DNA from: Algoriphagus sp.
GTDB lineage: Bacteria > Bacteroidota > Bacteroidia > Cytophagales > Cyclobacteriaceae
DNA length: 64,000 bases
Assembly (NCBI GenBank): GCA_029945945.1
Contig: JAQSDM010000004.1
Span: 1 to 64,000 of the forward strand
Direction: 5' to 3'
Below are positions 49,446-59,450 of the stretch, piece after piece. Both the position numbers and the translations under genes were made by a program. Position 1 is the first letter of the stretch. Every line of letters starts with the position of its first letter. Below the pieces are notes generated by a model. It did not search any database. It saw only the letters and a list, made by a program, of their open reading frames with translations, and was not told the DNA's origin.

Positions 49446-51518
49446 ATGATTTTCAAACCGGCTAAAATCGGAATGCTTTTGCTTCCGGTTTTCCTTCTGA
49501 TTTCTTTTTTCGCGCAAGCTCAGATCGTGAAGCCTCCCAAGTGGACTATTTCGATTGAACCGAAAACTCTTCAGGTTGGTGAACCTGCAATTCTTGTCAT
49601 GGAAGCTGAAATTCCGATCAGTTGGTACATCTATTCTAATGATTTTGATCCGGATTTGGGACCAAATCTGACTGTCCTTAATCTGGAGCTTTCCGATTCC
49701 TACAGTTCGGCGGGTACTCTGAAAGGAATCAATGCAAAGAAAAAGTTTGATGAAATCTGGGAGGGTGATATCACCTATTTCATGGGAAAAGGTCGTTTTG
49801 AGCAGCCTTTGAAAATCAATTCTACTGAAGGAACGATCAAAGCTACCTTAGAATATCAGATGTGTACTGACCTTACAGGGAAATGCATCAACTACGAGGA
49901 AGATTTTGAAATCAGCTTTGTGGCAAATCCGGCAACTGTAAAATCCGAAAACGATACCCCGGAAATTATTGCTCAGCCTGCCGGAGACAGCTTATTTTCA
50001 ATAGTTGAGGAAGAAACCATTCCCGCGGAAACCGAAACAACTGAATCTTCTGAAATCGAGATTGTACCAGCAGGCGCAGGAGAATCGCTCTGGGGATTTA
50101 TGGTCCTTGCGTTTTTGGCTGGTTTAGCAGCATTACTCACGCCTTGCGTATTCCCAATGATCCCAATGACGGTGAGTTTCTTTACCGGCCGTTCCAAATC
50201 AAGGGGTCATGGAATCCGTCAGGCATTTATCTACGGGTTGTCCATCATCGCGATTTATACGATTGCCGGAACAGCCGTTGCGGCGATTCAAGGCCCTGAG
50301 TTTGCAAACTGGCTTGCAACACATTGGCTTCCGAACGTGTTCTTTTTTGGAATATTTATCTTCTTCGCTCTTGCCTTCTTGGGCATGTTTGAGTTGACCT
50401 TGCCTTCCAGCTTTGTGAATAAGATTGATGCAAGAGCAGAAAAAGGAGGTTTGGGAGGAATTTTCTTCATGGCCTTCACGCTGGTTTTAGTCTCCTTTTC
50501 CTGCACCGGTCCGATCGTTGGTTCCATCTTGATTTCCTCCGCCGGGGGTGAATTGATCAAACCGGTTTTGGGAATGTTCGCATTTTCGATGGCTTTTGCG
50601 ATTCCGTTTACACTCTTCGCTATTTTCCCCGAATGGATGCAGCGCTTGCCAAAATCCGGTGGCTGGCTGAATTCGGTCAAAGTGGTTTTGGGCTTTCTGG
50701 AGTTGGCACTTGCGTTCAAGTTCCTTTCCATTGCAGACCTTGTTTACCATTGGGGAATACTGGACCGGGACATCTTCCTGGTGATCTGGATCGTGATTTT
50801 CGCAGCGTTGGGTTTTTACCTCATGGGAAAAATCAGGTTGCCTCACGATTCCAAAATGGATCATATAGGAGTTCCACGATTGCTTTTGGCCTTGACAACT
50901 TTCATGTTTGTCGTTTACATGATTCCAGGCCTTTGGGGAGCTCCGCTTAAATACCTCAGCGGATATCTTCCTCCGTTGACAACTCAGCAATTTACAATTG
51001 GCGGCGGATCTGCAGAAGCTTATACTTCCAATTTGGAAGAGCCTGTGAAGTATAGTGAGATCTTGAAAATCCCGCATGGAATTCCTGGTTACTTCGATTA
51101 TGAACAGGCTTTGGCGGCAGCCAAAAAAGCAAATAAGCCCTTATTGATCGATTTCACCGGACACGGCTGTGTGAATTGCCGCAAGATGGAAGAGAATGTC
51201 TGGGTGGATCCTCAGGTGCTGAAGCGATTGAAGGAAGACTTTGTAATGGTCGCACTATATATCGACGAGAGGTTAGAATTGCCTGAAAGCGAGTGGTACA
51301 CTTCCGGATACGATGGAAAAGTGAAAAAGACCCTTGGTAAGCAAAATGCCGATTTCCAGATAACCCGCTTCAAAAATAACGCTCAACCTTATTATGTGAT
51401 ATTGGATCACGAAGAAAATCTGCTCTCGCAACCAAGATCCTACAACACGAAGATTTCAGAATTTATTGAGTTTTTAGATGGGGCAAATAGGGAATTTAAA
51501 ATGAGGAATGAAGAATGA
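49446..51518 (+). CDS. dsbD: Thiol:disulfide interchange protein DsbD
   Basis: A 690-residue membrane protein passing electrons from cytoplasmic thioredoxin to the periplasm. The N-terminal domain (about 25-160, after a signal peptide) includes YQMCTDLTGKCINYEE with a redox Cys pair. The CcdA-like transmembrane domain (about 215-480) has the buried pair in ALLTPCVFPMIPMTVSFF and SFSCTGPIVGS. The C-terminal thioredoxin domain (about 550-685) carries FTGHGCVNCRKMEENVW. All six cysteines needed for the relay are visible. The CVNC motif differs from the CVAC of Escherichia coli. It is monocistronic, ending in a bidirectional hairpin. Confidence 0.93.
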   Translation: MIFKPAKIGMLLLPVFLLISFFAQAQIVKPPKWTISIEPKTLQVGEPAILVMEAEIPISWYIYSNDFDPDLGPNLTVLNLELSDSYSSAGTLKGINAKKKFDEIWEGDITYFMGKGRFEQPLKINSTEGTIKATLEYQMCTDLTGKCINYEEDFEISFVANPATVKSENDTPEIIAQPAGDSLFSIVEEETIPAETETTESSEIEIVPAGAGESLWGFMVLAFLAGLAALLTPCVFPMIPMTVSFFTGRSKSRGHGIRQAFIYGLSIIAIYTIAGTAVAAIQGPEFANWLATHWLPNVFFFGIFIFFALAFLGMFELTLPSSFVNKIDARAEKGGLGGIFFMAFTLVLVSFSCTGPIVGSILISSAGGELIKPVLGMFAFSMAFAIPFTLFAIFPEWMQRLPKSGGWLNSVKVVLGFLELALAFKFLSIADLVYHWGILDRDIFLVIWIVIFAALGFYLMGKIRLPHDSKMDHIGVPRLLLALTTFMFVVYMIPGLWGAPLKYLSGYLPPLTTQQFTIGGGSAEAYTSNLEEPVKYSEILKIPHGIPGYFDYEQALAAAKKANKPLLIDFTGHGCVNCRKMEENVWVDPQVLKRLKEDFVMVALYIDERLELPESEWYTSGYDGKVKKTLGKQNADFQITRFKNNAQPYYVILDHEENLLSQPRSYNTKISEFIEFLDGANREFKMRNEE

Positions 51519-51565
51519 GGAATTACTTTTCGCTTTTTTAGTCAATCACTAAAATGAGTCTCTTC

Positions 51566-51608
51566 AAAAAAAATGGCTTATGCGAAAACTATCACATAAG
51601 CCATTTTT
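51566..51608. terminator. Bidirectional terminator between dsbD and the nuclease gene
   Basis: AAAAATGGCTTATG (51569-51582) pairs with CATAAGCCATTTTT (51595-51608) around a 12-base loop, with A and T runs at the ends. Both flanking genes converge on it. Confidence 0.8.
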
Positions 51609-51627
51609 ATTCAATTTGAGAAATTTC

Positions 51628-52401
51628 CTACCCGTAGATCTCATTCAGAATCTGCGCCAAGCGTACGCTGGCTGCGATCATTCTTTCTTCAGCCAGGCTG
51701 TAATGGTTATACATGTAGCCATAGCTGAGCTTCTTGTTTTCAGGAAGGTCATAGACTCTCGGTCTAACATCCACAGCTTCCTTCAACCAATCTTGCATGG
51801 TAGCACTCTGGTATTTTGTTTTTAAGTCAGGGGTCAATCTTCTGTAAAGTTCATCGCCAATTTCGGTGTAACTCATTCCCTGACGATCGATCATTCCACT
51901 ATCCCAAAGTGCATGGAGATTAGTAGGCTGACCAAAGAACTCTATTTTAACATCGTTTCCGCCTCGGTCATCGCCGGTACCCACATGAAGCGGCTGATGA
52001 ATATCTTCCACCATATGGATCAGCATTTTCAATAATTCAGCTTCCTTCTTTGGGTCCAGGTTTCCAGCTTTCAGTTCTGCTTTGATTCGCTGAATTGATT
52101 CGTAAGCATCGCCTGTTTTTTCCTGAGTGGCAGGATCATACTCCCCATTTTTGCTGTTGAGATAATGCCAGGAATTGGCATAATCGAAAGCTCTGTCTGA
52201 TCTGATATCATCCATCCAGGTTCCACTTCGGGCAATTGAAACAGGATAAAGAATTCTTTCAACTTTCTTTCTGGCAGATCTTTTCATTTGCTGCTCGGCC
52301 ATGTAACCAATCAGGAAATGTCCCAACTGTCCCCAGGCAAATGCCTGCGAAACGAACATGGAAAAGAATAGAGTAATGATGAGTGTTTTTCTGGAGGTCA
52401 T
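51628..52401 (-). CDS. Exported S1/P1 nuclease
   Basis: A 257-residue zinc nuclease degrading single-stranded nucleic acids, with possible 3'-nucleotidase activity. The signal peptide ends AFA, so the mature chain starts WGQLGH; an N-terminal tryptophan is the first zinc ligand in this family. Further zinc ligands appear in SWHYLN, MLIHMVEDIHQPLHVG and NLHALWDSGM, giving a trinuclear site. The ATG at 52401 is chosen so the signal peptide is N-terminal. It lies 58 bases downstream of the M20 amidohydrolase on the same strand and may share its transcript. Confidence 0.92.
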   Translation of the reverse strand: MTSRKTLIITLFFSMFVSQAFAWGQLGHFLIGYMAEQQMKRSARKKVERILYPVSIARSGTWMDDIRSDRAFDYANSWHYLNSKNGEYDPATQEKTGDAYESIQRIKAELKAGNLDPKKEAELLKMLIHMVEDIHQPLHVGTGDDRGGNDVKIEFFGQPTNLHALWDSGMIDRQGMSYTEIGDELYRRLTPDLKTKYQSATMQDWLKEAVDVRPRVYDLPENKKLSYGYMYNHYSLAEERMIAASVRLAQILNEIYG

Positions 52402-52459
52402 AGTCGTAAACTGAAAGACTAAAATAGGGGAAAAGGTTTTAAAGCGGATTACGCCAGGA

Positions 52460-53650
52460 TTACCCTTTTTGCAATTCGGAAACCGCAAGCCAGGCCATCA
52501 ATCCGGCACCAATCTCAAGAGCATCTTCATCGATGTCAAACGTTGGCGTGTGAACACCAGAGACAATTCCTTTCGCTTCGTTTCTGGTTCCCAATCGATA
52601 AAAACAACCATCCACGATTTGGGAATAAAAGGCGAAATCCTCGGCTGCCATCCAGATATCGAGATCCAATACATTCTCTTCACCCAAGTAATCTTGAGCG
52701 GCTTGTTTTGCGCGAGCCGTCATTTCGGGTTCATTTTTCAGAAACGGATAGCCTTTTCTGATTTCAAAATCTAGTTCTCCGCCCATTCCTTCAACGATTC
52801 CGTGAGCAATTTGAAGCATTTTTTCGTGAGCCCTTGCTCTCCAGGGTTCATCAAGAGTCCTGAAAGTACCTTGGATTTTCACTTCGTTCGGGATCACATT
52901 CGTAGCGCCTAACGCTTCAACTCTACCGAATGAAAGAACCGAAGGAATCTTGGGACTGGCTGCCCTGCTGACTACTTGCTGGAGCGCAACAATCATATGG
53001 GAAGCAATCAAAACCGGGTCAATCAGCGTCTCCGGCATAGCGCCATGTCCGCCTTTTCCTTTGACTGTGATGTATAATTCATCCGCACTTGCCATGTAGA
53101 TTCCGGGACGGAATCCAACTTTCCCAACGGGAATCATTGGCATTACATGTTGACCAATAATTCCTGAAGGTGTGGGATTTTCCAACACTTTATCCCGAAT
53201 CATCAACGAGGCTCCGCCTGGTGCAACTTCCTCTCCCGGTTGAAAAATAAGCTTAATCGTGCCTTCGAACTGGTCTTTGATTTCGTTAAGAATTTTGGCT
53301 GCGCCTAAAAGTGAAGCCGTATGTGCGTCATGACCACAGGCATGCATGACGCCTGGATTTTGTGATTTGTAGGAGACATCATTTGCCTCAATAATCGGCA
53401 AAGCGTCCATGTCTGCACGAAGTGCGAGGGTATTTTTTTCTGGATTTCTTCCTTCTATCAAAGCGGCCCAACCGGTATCTGCCTTGCTTTCAATTTTGGT
53501 GATCCCGATTTCCAACAGTCTTTCTTTGACAAAAGCCGCTGTTTTATACTCTTTAAAAGAAAGCTCCGGATTTGCGTGAAGATGACGTCTGGTTTGGATT
53601 ACTTCTTCTTTGTAGGCTTTCGCCAGGGATTTAATTTTTTCCTTCAGCAT
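52460..53650 (-). CDS. M20D-family amidohydrolase (N-acyl-amino-acid/hippurate hydrolase type)
   Basis: A 396-residue cytosolic amidohydrolase of the M20D group. The metal-binding segments are VMHACGHDAHTASLLGAA and the EE pair in FQPGEEVAPGGASLM; the aromatic EDFAFYSQIVDGCFYRLG lies near the C-terminus. It removes acyl groups from N-acyl amino acids; related enzymes act on IAA conjugates or hippurate. There is no signal peptide. Its 5' end overlaps the upstream lipoprotein gene by 20 bases, so the two are translationally linked. Confidence 0.9.
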   Translation of the reverse strand: MLKEKIKSLAKAYKEEVIQTRRHLHANPELSFKEYKTAAFVKERLLEIGITKIESKADTGWAALIEGRNPEKNTLALRADMDALPIIEANDVSYKSQNPGVMHACGHDAHTASLLGAAKILNEIKDQFEGTIKLIFQPGEEVAPGGASLMIRDKVLENPTPSGIIGQHVMPMIPVGKVGFRPGIYMASADELYITVKGKGGHGAMPETLIDPVLIASHMIVALQQVVSRAASPKIPSVLSFGRVEALGATNVIPNEVKIQGTFRTLDEPWRARAHEKMLQIAHGIVEGMGGELDFEIRKGYPFLKNEPEMTARAKQAAQDYLGEENVLDLDIWMAAEDFAFYSQIVDGCFYRLGTRNEAKGIVSGVHTPTFDIDEDALEIGAGLMAWLAVSELQKG

Positions 53651-54173
53651 TATTGTCTATCACTTGAGGGGCTTCGTATTCCTTTCGTTGAAATCTATCC
53701 TGAATGATTCTGGCTGTAGGAAACTGAGTTTTAATCAATGAGAAATTCTTTTGGGCTTCAAATTTATAAGCATATCGACCCACTTTTACCAAATATCTCG
53801 GCTCCTGATATTGCATTTCAGCCGCCAGTTCAGGGAAATTCTGGAACATTTCATCGCGGGTATTGAAAGCCTTATTCCTGTCGATTCCAGAATAAACCAA
53901 AACGGTGTACCCACTGAAATAAATTTCAGACTTGTTTTTTTCAATCAATCGCTGCTGCACTATTTCCAACTCATCATCTACAGCAGTCGCAGACACGATA
54001 CTTGGCAATTCGGAAAGCTGGGATTCAATCTTTCTGAAATCGGGATATTGTGGTAAGGAAGAATTGATATCTTCCTGATAAGAGTCATAGGATGAATTTC
54101 CCCCACTGGTGGAGCTCACGGTTTTGCATCCGAAGAGGATCAATAAAATTCCTAAAATCCATAATGATCTCAT
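53631..54173 (-). CDS. Lipoprotein with SPOR-like repeat domain
   Basis: A 180-residue lipoprotein (lipobox LILFGCKTVSS). After a serine- and glutamine-rich linker of about 30 residues, the C-terminal half contains a SPOR-like pattern: YFSGYTVLVYSGIDRNKAFN, then PRYLVKVGRYAYKFEAQKN and FPTARIIQDRF. SPOR domains bind denuded septal peptidoglycan, so a septal or cell-wall location is plausible. It lies 6 bases downstream of secA and overlaps the amidohydrolase by 20 bases, so the order secA, this gene, M20 probably forms one transcript. Confidence 0.72.
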   Translation of the reverse strand: MRSLWILGILLILFGCKTVSSTSGGNSSYDSYQEDINSSLPQYPDFRKIESQLSELPSIVSATAVDDELEIVQQRLIEKNKSEIYFSGYTVLVYSGIDRNKAFNTRDEMFQNFPELAAEMQYQEPRYLVKVGRYAYKFEAQKNFSLIKTQFPTARIIQDRFQRKEYEAPQVIDNNAEGKN

Positions 54174-54179
54174 ATCAGC

Positions 54180-57100
54180 TTAGTTTTCGATGATCACACA
54201 CTTACCATCCATGATATCCTGCTCTACACTTTTATATTTCATATCCAACTTTGTTGATCCATCCGGATACTGAACGGAGACTTTATCATTTCGCCCATAA
54301 ACCTTTTCTGATTTACGAGGTGCTACTACTTGCGGAGCAGGTCTTCCAGCATTTGCAGCCGCTGCAACAGCCCTGTTCGCACCAGGATTCAAGGTACTTC
54401 CAACTTCTGCTTTAGAGGTTTGAAGTTTTGGCTCAGCTGGCCTTTGTGTCTGAGCCGCACTCACCTGGCTAGGATCCTGTTTGGGTAGGTCAGCACGAGT
54501 CAAGAATGATACCACATCTTCATTGAGTTTCCCAATGAAGCGTTTGAACATTTGATATGCTTCAAACTTGTAAATCAATAGAGGGTCTTTTTGCTCATAA
54601 ACTGCATTTTGAACCGATTGCTTCAGATCATCCATATCTCGAAGGTGCTCTTTCCAGTTTTGGTCAATAATCGCAAGTGTCACATTTTTCTCGATTGCTC
54701 TTACCAATTCTCTGCCTTCATTACGAATCATCGAATCCAGATTCACCGTCACTCCGATTTGTTTGAGACCATCGGAGATTGGAACCATAATGTCTTTGAC
54801 TGTAGCACCTCTTTCTTCCTGGACTCTTTTGAAAATAGGAAGCGCAGTACTGATCATGATTTCATTCTTCTTCTGATAGTTTTCAAAAGCGATGGAGTAA
54901 AGTTCCTGGGTCAGTTTTCCGGCATCTTTTGATTTCAAATCTCCTTCGGAAATATTAAAATCTACTCCCAGGGAAGTGAAGACATTCATCCTGAGAGATT
55001 CAACGTCACCTGTGGATTTGCCCATTTCGATTGCGCTTTCGCAGACATCGAATAGAATATTCATAATGTCAAGCTCCAGTCTTTCTCCTTTGAGTGCATT
55101 TCGACGGCGCTTGTAGACAACCTCACGCTGTGAGTTCATCACGTCATCGTATTCGAGGAGTCTCTTTCTGGTGCCAAAGTTATTTTCTTCAACTTTCTTC
55201 TGAGCCCGCTCGATAGACTTGGTGATCATACTGTGCTGAATTACCTCGCCCTCTTCAAGACCCATTCGGTCCATCAGTTTGGCGATTCGCTCAGAACCAA
55301 ATAATCGCATCAAACTGTCTTCCAGTGAGACGAAGAACTGGGAGGAACCCACATCACCCTGACGACCAGATCGGCCACGAAGCTGTCTGTCAACCCGTCT
55401 TGATTCGTGACGTTCAGTACCGATGATCGCCAAGCCGCCTGCAGCTTTCGATTCCGGAGACAATTTGATATCTGTACCACGGCCTGCCATGTTGGTAGCG
55501 ATGGTTACATTTCCTGCTTGTCCGGCTATGGCTACAATCTCCGCTTCGCGCGCATGTTGCTTCGCATTCAAAACCTGGTGAGGAATCTTCTTCAGCGTCA
55601 GCATTCTGCTGAGTACTTCGGATATTTCCACCGAGGTAGTTCCGACAAGAACCGGTCTACCCAGCGCAACCAATTCATTGATTTCGTCTGTTACAGCATT
55701 GAATTTCTCACGAACAGTCTTGTAAACTTTATCCTCACGATCCTTTCGGATAATCGGTCTGTTGGTTGGAATCACTACCACATCCAACTTGTAGATTTCC
55801 CAGAATTCTCCGGCTTCAGTTTCCGCCGTACCGGTCATACCGGCCAGCTTATGGTACATTCTGAAATAGTTCTGAAGTGTAATCGTGGCATAAGTCTGTG
55901 TGGCATCTTCCACCTTCACATTTTCCTTTGCCTCGATCGCTTGGTGCAGTCCGTCGGAATACCTTCTTCCTTCCATCACACGACCGGTCTGCTCATCCAC
56001 AATTTTCACTTTTCCATCCACGAGGATGTATTCCGTATCCTTCTCAAACATACAATATGCTTTGAGTAACTGGTTTACGGTGTGGATTCGTTGAGCTTTT
56101 ACCCCATAATCTTTGATCGCTTCTTCTTTTCGAATCAGTTTTTCAGTTTCATCGACCCCTGTTTCTTTCTCCAGATCCGCAATGAGAATACCGATATCAG
56201 GCAAAATGAAGAAACTTGGATCTTCATTTTTTGTCGTCATCGTCTCAATACCGCGATCAGTCAGATCGACCACATTGGTTTTCTCATCGATGGTAAAAAG
56301 TAGTGGCTCATCCGCTTCAGGCATATTTTTCTTATTGTCCTGAAGGTAGAAGTTCTCCGTTTTCTGGAGAATTACCCGGATTCCGGGCTCAGAAAGGTAT
56401 TTGATAGTAGGCTTATATTTCGGCATCCCGCGGAAAGCACGGAACAGCGCTAGACCACCATCTTTTTCATTTCCATCTGCAATCAGTTTCTTGGCAGAAG
56501 ATAAAAATCCCTGAACCAACTTACGCTGCTCATCTACCAGAGCAGCAACACGAGGTTTCATTTGGTCAAACTCATGCACATCTCCTCTTGGCACAGGACC
56601 GGAAATAATCAAAGGCGTTCTCGCATCATCAATCAACACGGAGTCAACTTCATCGACCATTGCAAAATGATGCTTTCCTTGTACCAAGTCACCACCATCC
56701 CGAGCCATATTATCTCTGAGGTAGTCAAAACCAAATTCGTTGTTGGTACCGTAGACAATATCGCTGGCGTATGCTTTCTTTCTTCCTGCAGAATTCGGAG
56801 AATATTTATCGATACAATCCACGCTCAAACCGTGGAATTCAAAAATTGGCGCGTTCCATTCGGAGTCACGCTTTGCCAGGTAATCGTTGACAGTAACAAT
56901 ATGGACGCCACGGCCAGCTAAAGCATTCAGGTAGGCAGGCAAAGTAGAAACCAATGTTTTTCCTTCACCAGTTGCCATTTCAGCAATCTTTCCTTTGTGG
57001 AGAACCATACCACCGATCAGCTGAACGTCGTAATGGACCATGTCCCAAATCACTTCAGCCCCGGCTGCTAACCAGCGATTATGCCAAATGGCAGTTTCTC

Positions 57101-57560
57101 CCTGAATCTCAACATTCTTTTTGGTCACTGCCAATTCGCGGTCTCTCATCGAAGCAACCACTTCCAGTTTCCCGTTTTCTTTGAATCGGCGTGCCGTTTC
57201 TTTTACAACTGCAAAAGCCTGAGGCATGACCTCATCCAAAACTTTTTCCAAAGATTGATCGCGCTCTTTCTCTAGCTGATCTACCTGATTAAAAAGCTGA
57301 TCTTTTTCCTGAATCGCCTGAGCCGGAAGAGTATCAACCTGTGCCTTGATGTCTACAATTTTCTGATCAATTGCAGTCAATTGGCCGTTGATAATTCCCT
57401 TTATTTCCTGAGTTTTTGCCCTCAATTCATCATCACTGATGTTTAGCAAGCCTGCAAAGAAATCATTCGTTTCTTTTACTCTTGGAAGTAATTCCTTTAT
57501 ATCTCTGTCGGACTTGGTACCAAATACCTTGGCTAATCCTTTTGCAATAAAATCTAACAT
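54180..57560 (-). CDS. secA: Preprotein translocase ATPase SecA (long Bacteroidota form)
   Basis: A 1126-residue SecA, about 225 residues longer than Escherichia coli SecA. Walker A is MATGEGKTLVSTLPAYL, followed by HIVTVNDYLAKRDSEW and the DEVD box VDEVDSVLIDDARTPLI. The second ATPase motif is NMAGRGTDIKLSPES with RQLRGRSGRQGD. The extra length is partly an insertion between residues about 330 and 480. The tail after the helical wing is Ala/Pro/Gln-rich, ends VIIEN, and lacks the C-terminal zinc-binding cysteines that bind SecB. The gene is the first of a minus-strand unit and has an AT-rich upstream region. Confidence 0.95.
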   Translation of the reverse strand: MLDFIAKGLAKVFGTKSDRDIKELLPRVKETNDFFAGLLNISDDELRAKTQEIKGIINGQLTAIDQKIVDIKAQVDTLPAQAIQEKDQLFNQVDQLEKERDQSLEKVLDEVMPQAFAVVKETARRFKENGKLEVVASMRDRELAVTKKNVEIQGETAIWHNRWLAAGAEVIWDMVHYDVQLIGGMVLHKGKIAEMATGEGKTLVSTLPAYLNALAGRGVHIVTVNDYLAKRDSEWNAPIFEFHGLSVDCIDKYSPNSAGRKKAYASDIVYGTNNEFGFDYLRDNMARDGGDLVQGKHHFAMVDEVDSVLIDDARTPLIISGPVPRGDVHEFDQMKPRVAALVDEQRKLVQGFLSSAKKLIADGNEKDGGLALFRAFRGMPKYKPTIKYLSEPGIRVILQKTENFYLQDNKKNMPEADEPLLFTIDEKTNVVDLTDRGIETMTTKNEDPSFFILPDIGILIADLEKETGVDETEKLIRKEEAIKDYGVKAQRIHTVNQLLKAYCMFEKDTEYILVDGKVKIVDEQTGRVMEGRRYSDGLHQAIEAKENVKVEDATQTYATITLQNYFRMYHKLAGMTGTAETEAGEFWEIYKLDVVVIPTNRPIIRKDREDKVYKTVREKFNAVTDEINELVALGRPVLVGTTSVEISEVLSRMLTLKKIPHQVLNAKQHAREAEIVAIAGQAGNVTIATNMAGRGTDIKLSPESKAAGGLAIIGTERHESRRVDRQLRGRSGRQGDVGSSQFFVSLEDSLMRLFGSERIAKLMDRMGLEEGEVIQHSMITKSIERAQKKVEENNFGTRKRLLEYDDVMNSQREVVYKRRRNALKGERLELDIMNILFDVCESAIEMGKSTGDVESLRMNVFTSLGVDFNISEGDLKSKDAGKLTQELYSIAFENYQKKNEIMISTALPIFKRVQEERGATVKDIMVPISDGLKQIGVTVNLDSMIRNEGRELVRAIEKNVTLAIIDQNWKEHLRDMDDLKQSVQNAVYEQKDPLLIYKFEAYQMFKRFIGKLNEDVVSFLTRADLPKQDPSQVSAAQTQRPAEPKLQTSKAEVGSTLNPGANRAVAAAANAGRPAPQVVAPRKSEKVYGRNDKVSVQYPDGSTKLDMKYKSVEQDIMDGKCVIIEN

Positions 57561-57657
57561 GTCAGCTTTATGTTGTTCTCTAATCGGGTTTTAAAATTAC
57601 GCCCTTTTTGTTACAATTGATTAAGTACTGAGGGTTCACTCCTTATTAAAGCCAATC

Positions 57658-58431
57658 TCAGATTTTGATTTTTCCCGAAAAAACCTGCTCGGCCGGTCCG
57701 ATCAACCAAATATCCCGAAAGCTTCCATCCGGGTTTGAGGTAAATCTTACGGCTAATTTGCCTCCAAGGGTGTTTATTTTGATAGTTGCCTTCTTTTTAT
57801 TTTTAGCAAAAGCCAAAGCTGCTGCTGTTACACCAGTTCCGCAGGAGAGGGTTTCATCCTCCACTCCACGTTCATAAGTACGGACGAAAATCTCATCTGA
57901 GCCCATCGGTTGTACAAAATTGACATTTGTTCCTCCTGGAAGGTATTGTGCATCGTATCGAATGCTTTTTCCCTCTTCAAAAACGGGATAATCGTTCACA
58001 TTTTCCACAAATCGGATAAAGTGAGGCGAGCCGGTATTAAGAAAGAAATCGTTGTGCTTTGTTTGGATTTCCTTCACATTTCCCATCAGAAGCTCCACTT
58101 GATCTTTAGAAATCACCGCTTCATGAGCTCCGTCAATAGCAAGGAAATGCGTTTTTTCTTTTATGATTCCAAGAAAAGCAGAGAATGCAACCGCACATCG
58201 GGCTCCATTACCACACATGCTTTGGCTGCCGTCGGCATTGAAATAGATCATTTCAAAATCGAAATCTGCGTGATTCCGAATCAGAATCAACCCATCTGCG
58301 CCAATCCCGAATTTTCGGTCACATAGATCAGTCACCAAAGCCAAGTCTTTGGAATCGAAAGCTTCCTTCCGATCATCGATCATGACAAAGTCATTTCCGG
58401 TTCCCTGATATTTGTAGAAAGTAATTTCCAT
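57658..58431 (-). CDS. dapF: Diaminopimelate epimerase
   Basis: A 257-residue enzyme converting LL- to meso-diaminopimelate for lysine and peptidoglycan synthesis. The two catalytic cysteines are visible in SMCGNGARCAVAF and ETLSCGTGVTAAALAF, and the start YKYQGTGNDFVMID is canonical. Its presence shows the DAP route, which bears on the saccharopine-dehydrogenase-like gene elsewhere in the window. It is monocistronic, 97 bases from secA on the same strand. Confidence 0.95.
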   Translation of the reverse strand: MEITFYKYQGTGNDFVMIDDRKEAFDSKDLALVTDLCDRKFGIGADGLILIRNHADFDFEMIYFNADGSQSMCGNGARCAVAFSAFLGIIKEKTHFLAIDGAHEAVISKDQVELLMGNVKEIQTKHNDFFLNTGSPHFIRFVENVNDYPVFEEGKSIRYDAQYLPGGTNVNFVQPMGSDEIFVRTYERGVEDETLSCGTGVTAAALAFAKNKKKATIKINTLGGKLAVRFTSNPDGSFRDIWLIGPAEQVFSGKIKI

Positions 58432-58631
58432 GGAATATTGAATTCATCGGCAATTGGTCAAAAACTCAACCAAGCGTGGAATTGCTTGCAAACTTAACCA
58501 TCTTGACACAAAATCTGACTTAATGTCTGATTCTCAATTTCAAAAAAGTCATTTAATCCTTAGCTTCATCTTTGTTTTTAGAACTCAACAGACCCTTATC
58601 AGGTTAGTCAATTATGCAAACTCCAGAAAAC

Positions 58632-59369
58632 ATGAATTCAAGAAGAGAATTTTTATCGAATACCACCAAAGCCGGACTGGTAATGGGGTTGGTAGGAACA
58701 GGGATTTTAACAAGCTCTTGCGCTGTGGCAAAAGGAACCCAATCCGGAATATTTTTAACCGGTTTCGCTCAAACTCCATTGGCATATGATTTTACCGCTT
58801 TACAACCCACCATCGATGCCATGACGATGGAGATTCATTATACAAAACATGCAGCAGCATATGCATCCAACCTGGCAAGTGCTGCTACGGAGGAAAAAGT
58901 AGATATTTCTAAGCCATTGGAAAATGTATTGGCCAACATTTCCAAGTATTCAGTCAAAATGAGGAATAATGGTGGCGGTCATTATAACCACGAGTTGTTT
59001 TGGAATATTATGTCACCGAATGCGGGTGGAAAACCGGAAGGAAAACTTGCAGAGGCCATCACTTCTTCTTTTGGAAGCTATGAGGCTTTTGTGACGCAAT
59101 TTGAAAATGCTGCCAAAACCAGATTCGGATCTGGCTGGGCATGGCTGATTGTGACTGCTGACAAAAAACTTGTGGTAAGTTCTACCCCAAATCAGGACAA
59201 TCCGCTGATGGATCTCGCAGAGGTAAAAGGAACTCCGATCCTGGGTATTGATGTCTGGGAACATGCTTATTACTTGAATTATCAAAACAGAAGGCCTGAT
59301 TATGTGACTGCTTTTTGGAAAGTCATCAATTGGTCCAAAGTGTCCGATCGATTCGTAGCGGCAATTTAA
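58632..59369 (+). CDS. Exported superoxide dismutase (Fe/Mn type) with Tat-like signal
   Basis: A 245-residue Fe/Mn superoxide dismutase with an N-terminal extension of about 45 residues that the cytoplasmic copy lacks. It starts MNSRREFLSNTTKAGLVMG, a twin-arginine pattern, then GTGILTSSCAVAKG, which also fits a lipobox, so it may be a Tat-exported lipoprotein. All four metal ligands are kept ([30 protein letters not shown]). It would remove superoxide at the cell surface. An ATG at 58614 adds six residues and is less likely. Confidence 0.9.
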   Translation: MNSRREFLSNTTKAGLVMGLVGTGILTSSCAVAKGTQSGIFLTGFAQTPLAYDFTALQPTIDAMTMEIHYTKHAAAYASNLASAATEEKVDISKPLENVLANISKYSVKMRNNGGGHYNHELFWNIMSPNAGGKPEGKLAEAITSSFGSYEAFVTQFENAAKTRFGSGWAWLIVTADKKLVVSSTPNQDNPLMDLAEVKGTPILGIDVWEHAYYLNYQNRRPDYVTAFWKVINWSKVSDRFVAAI

Positions 59370-59390
59370 AACCTTTGAAAATCAATCTTG

Positions 59391-59417
59391 AAAGACCGGA
59401 AATTCCGGTCTTTTTTT
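59391..59417 (+). terminator. Terminator after the exported superoxide dismutase
   Basis: Perfect 11-bp arms AAAGACCGGAA (59391-59401) and its complement (59403-59413) with a single central base are followed by seven T. The compact centre means the actual loop would open a few pairs. Confidence 0.83.
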
Positions 59418-59450
59418 ATTTATTTCAGGCTTTCAAATAATCATTTCGCC

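Noticed and set aside
50487..51077. 196-codon minus-strand open frame opposite dsbD
   Set aside because: Shadow frame; high Gln/Cys/His content and no domain, while dsbD has all catalytic cysteines.
55407..56069. 220-codon plus-strand open frame inside secA
   Set aside because: Antisense shadow of secA; the translation is rich in Ser, Phe, His and Cys, as expected from the reverse of a conserved gene.
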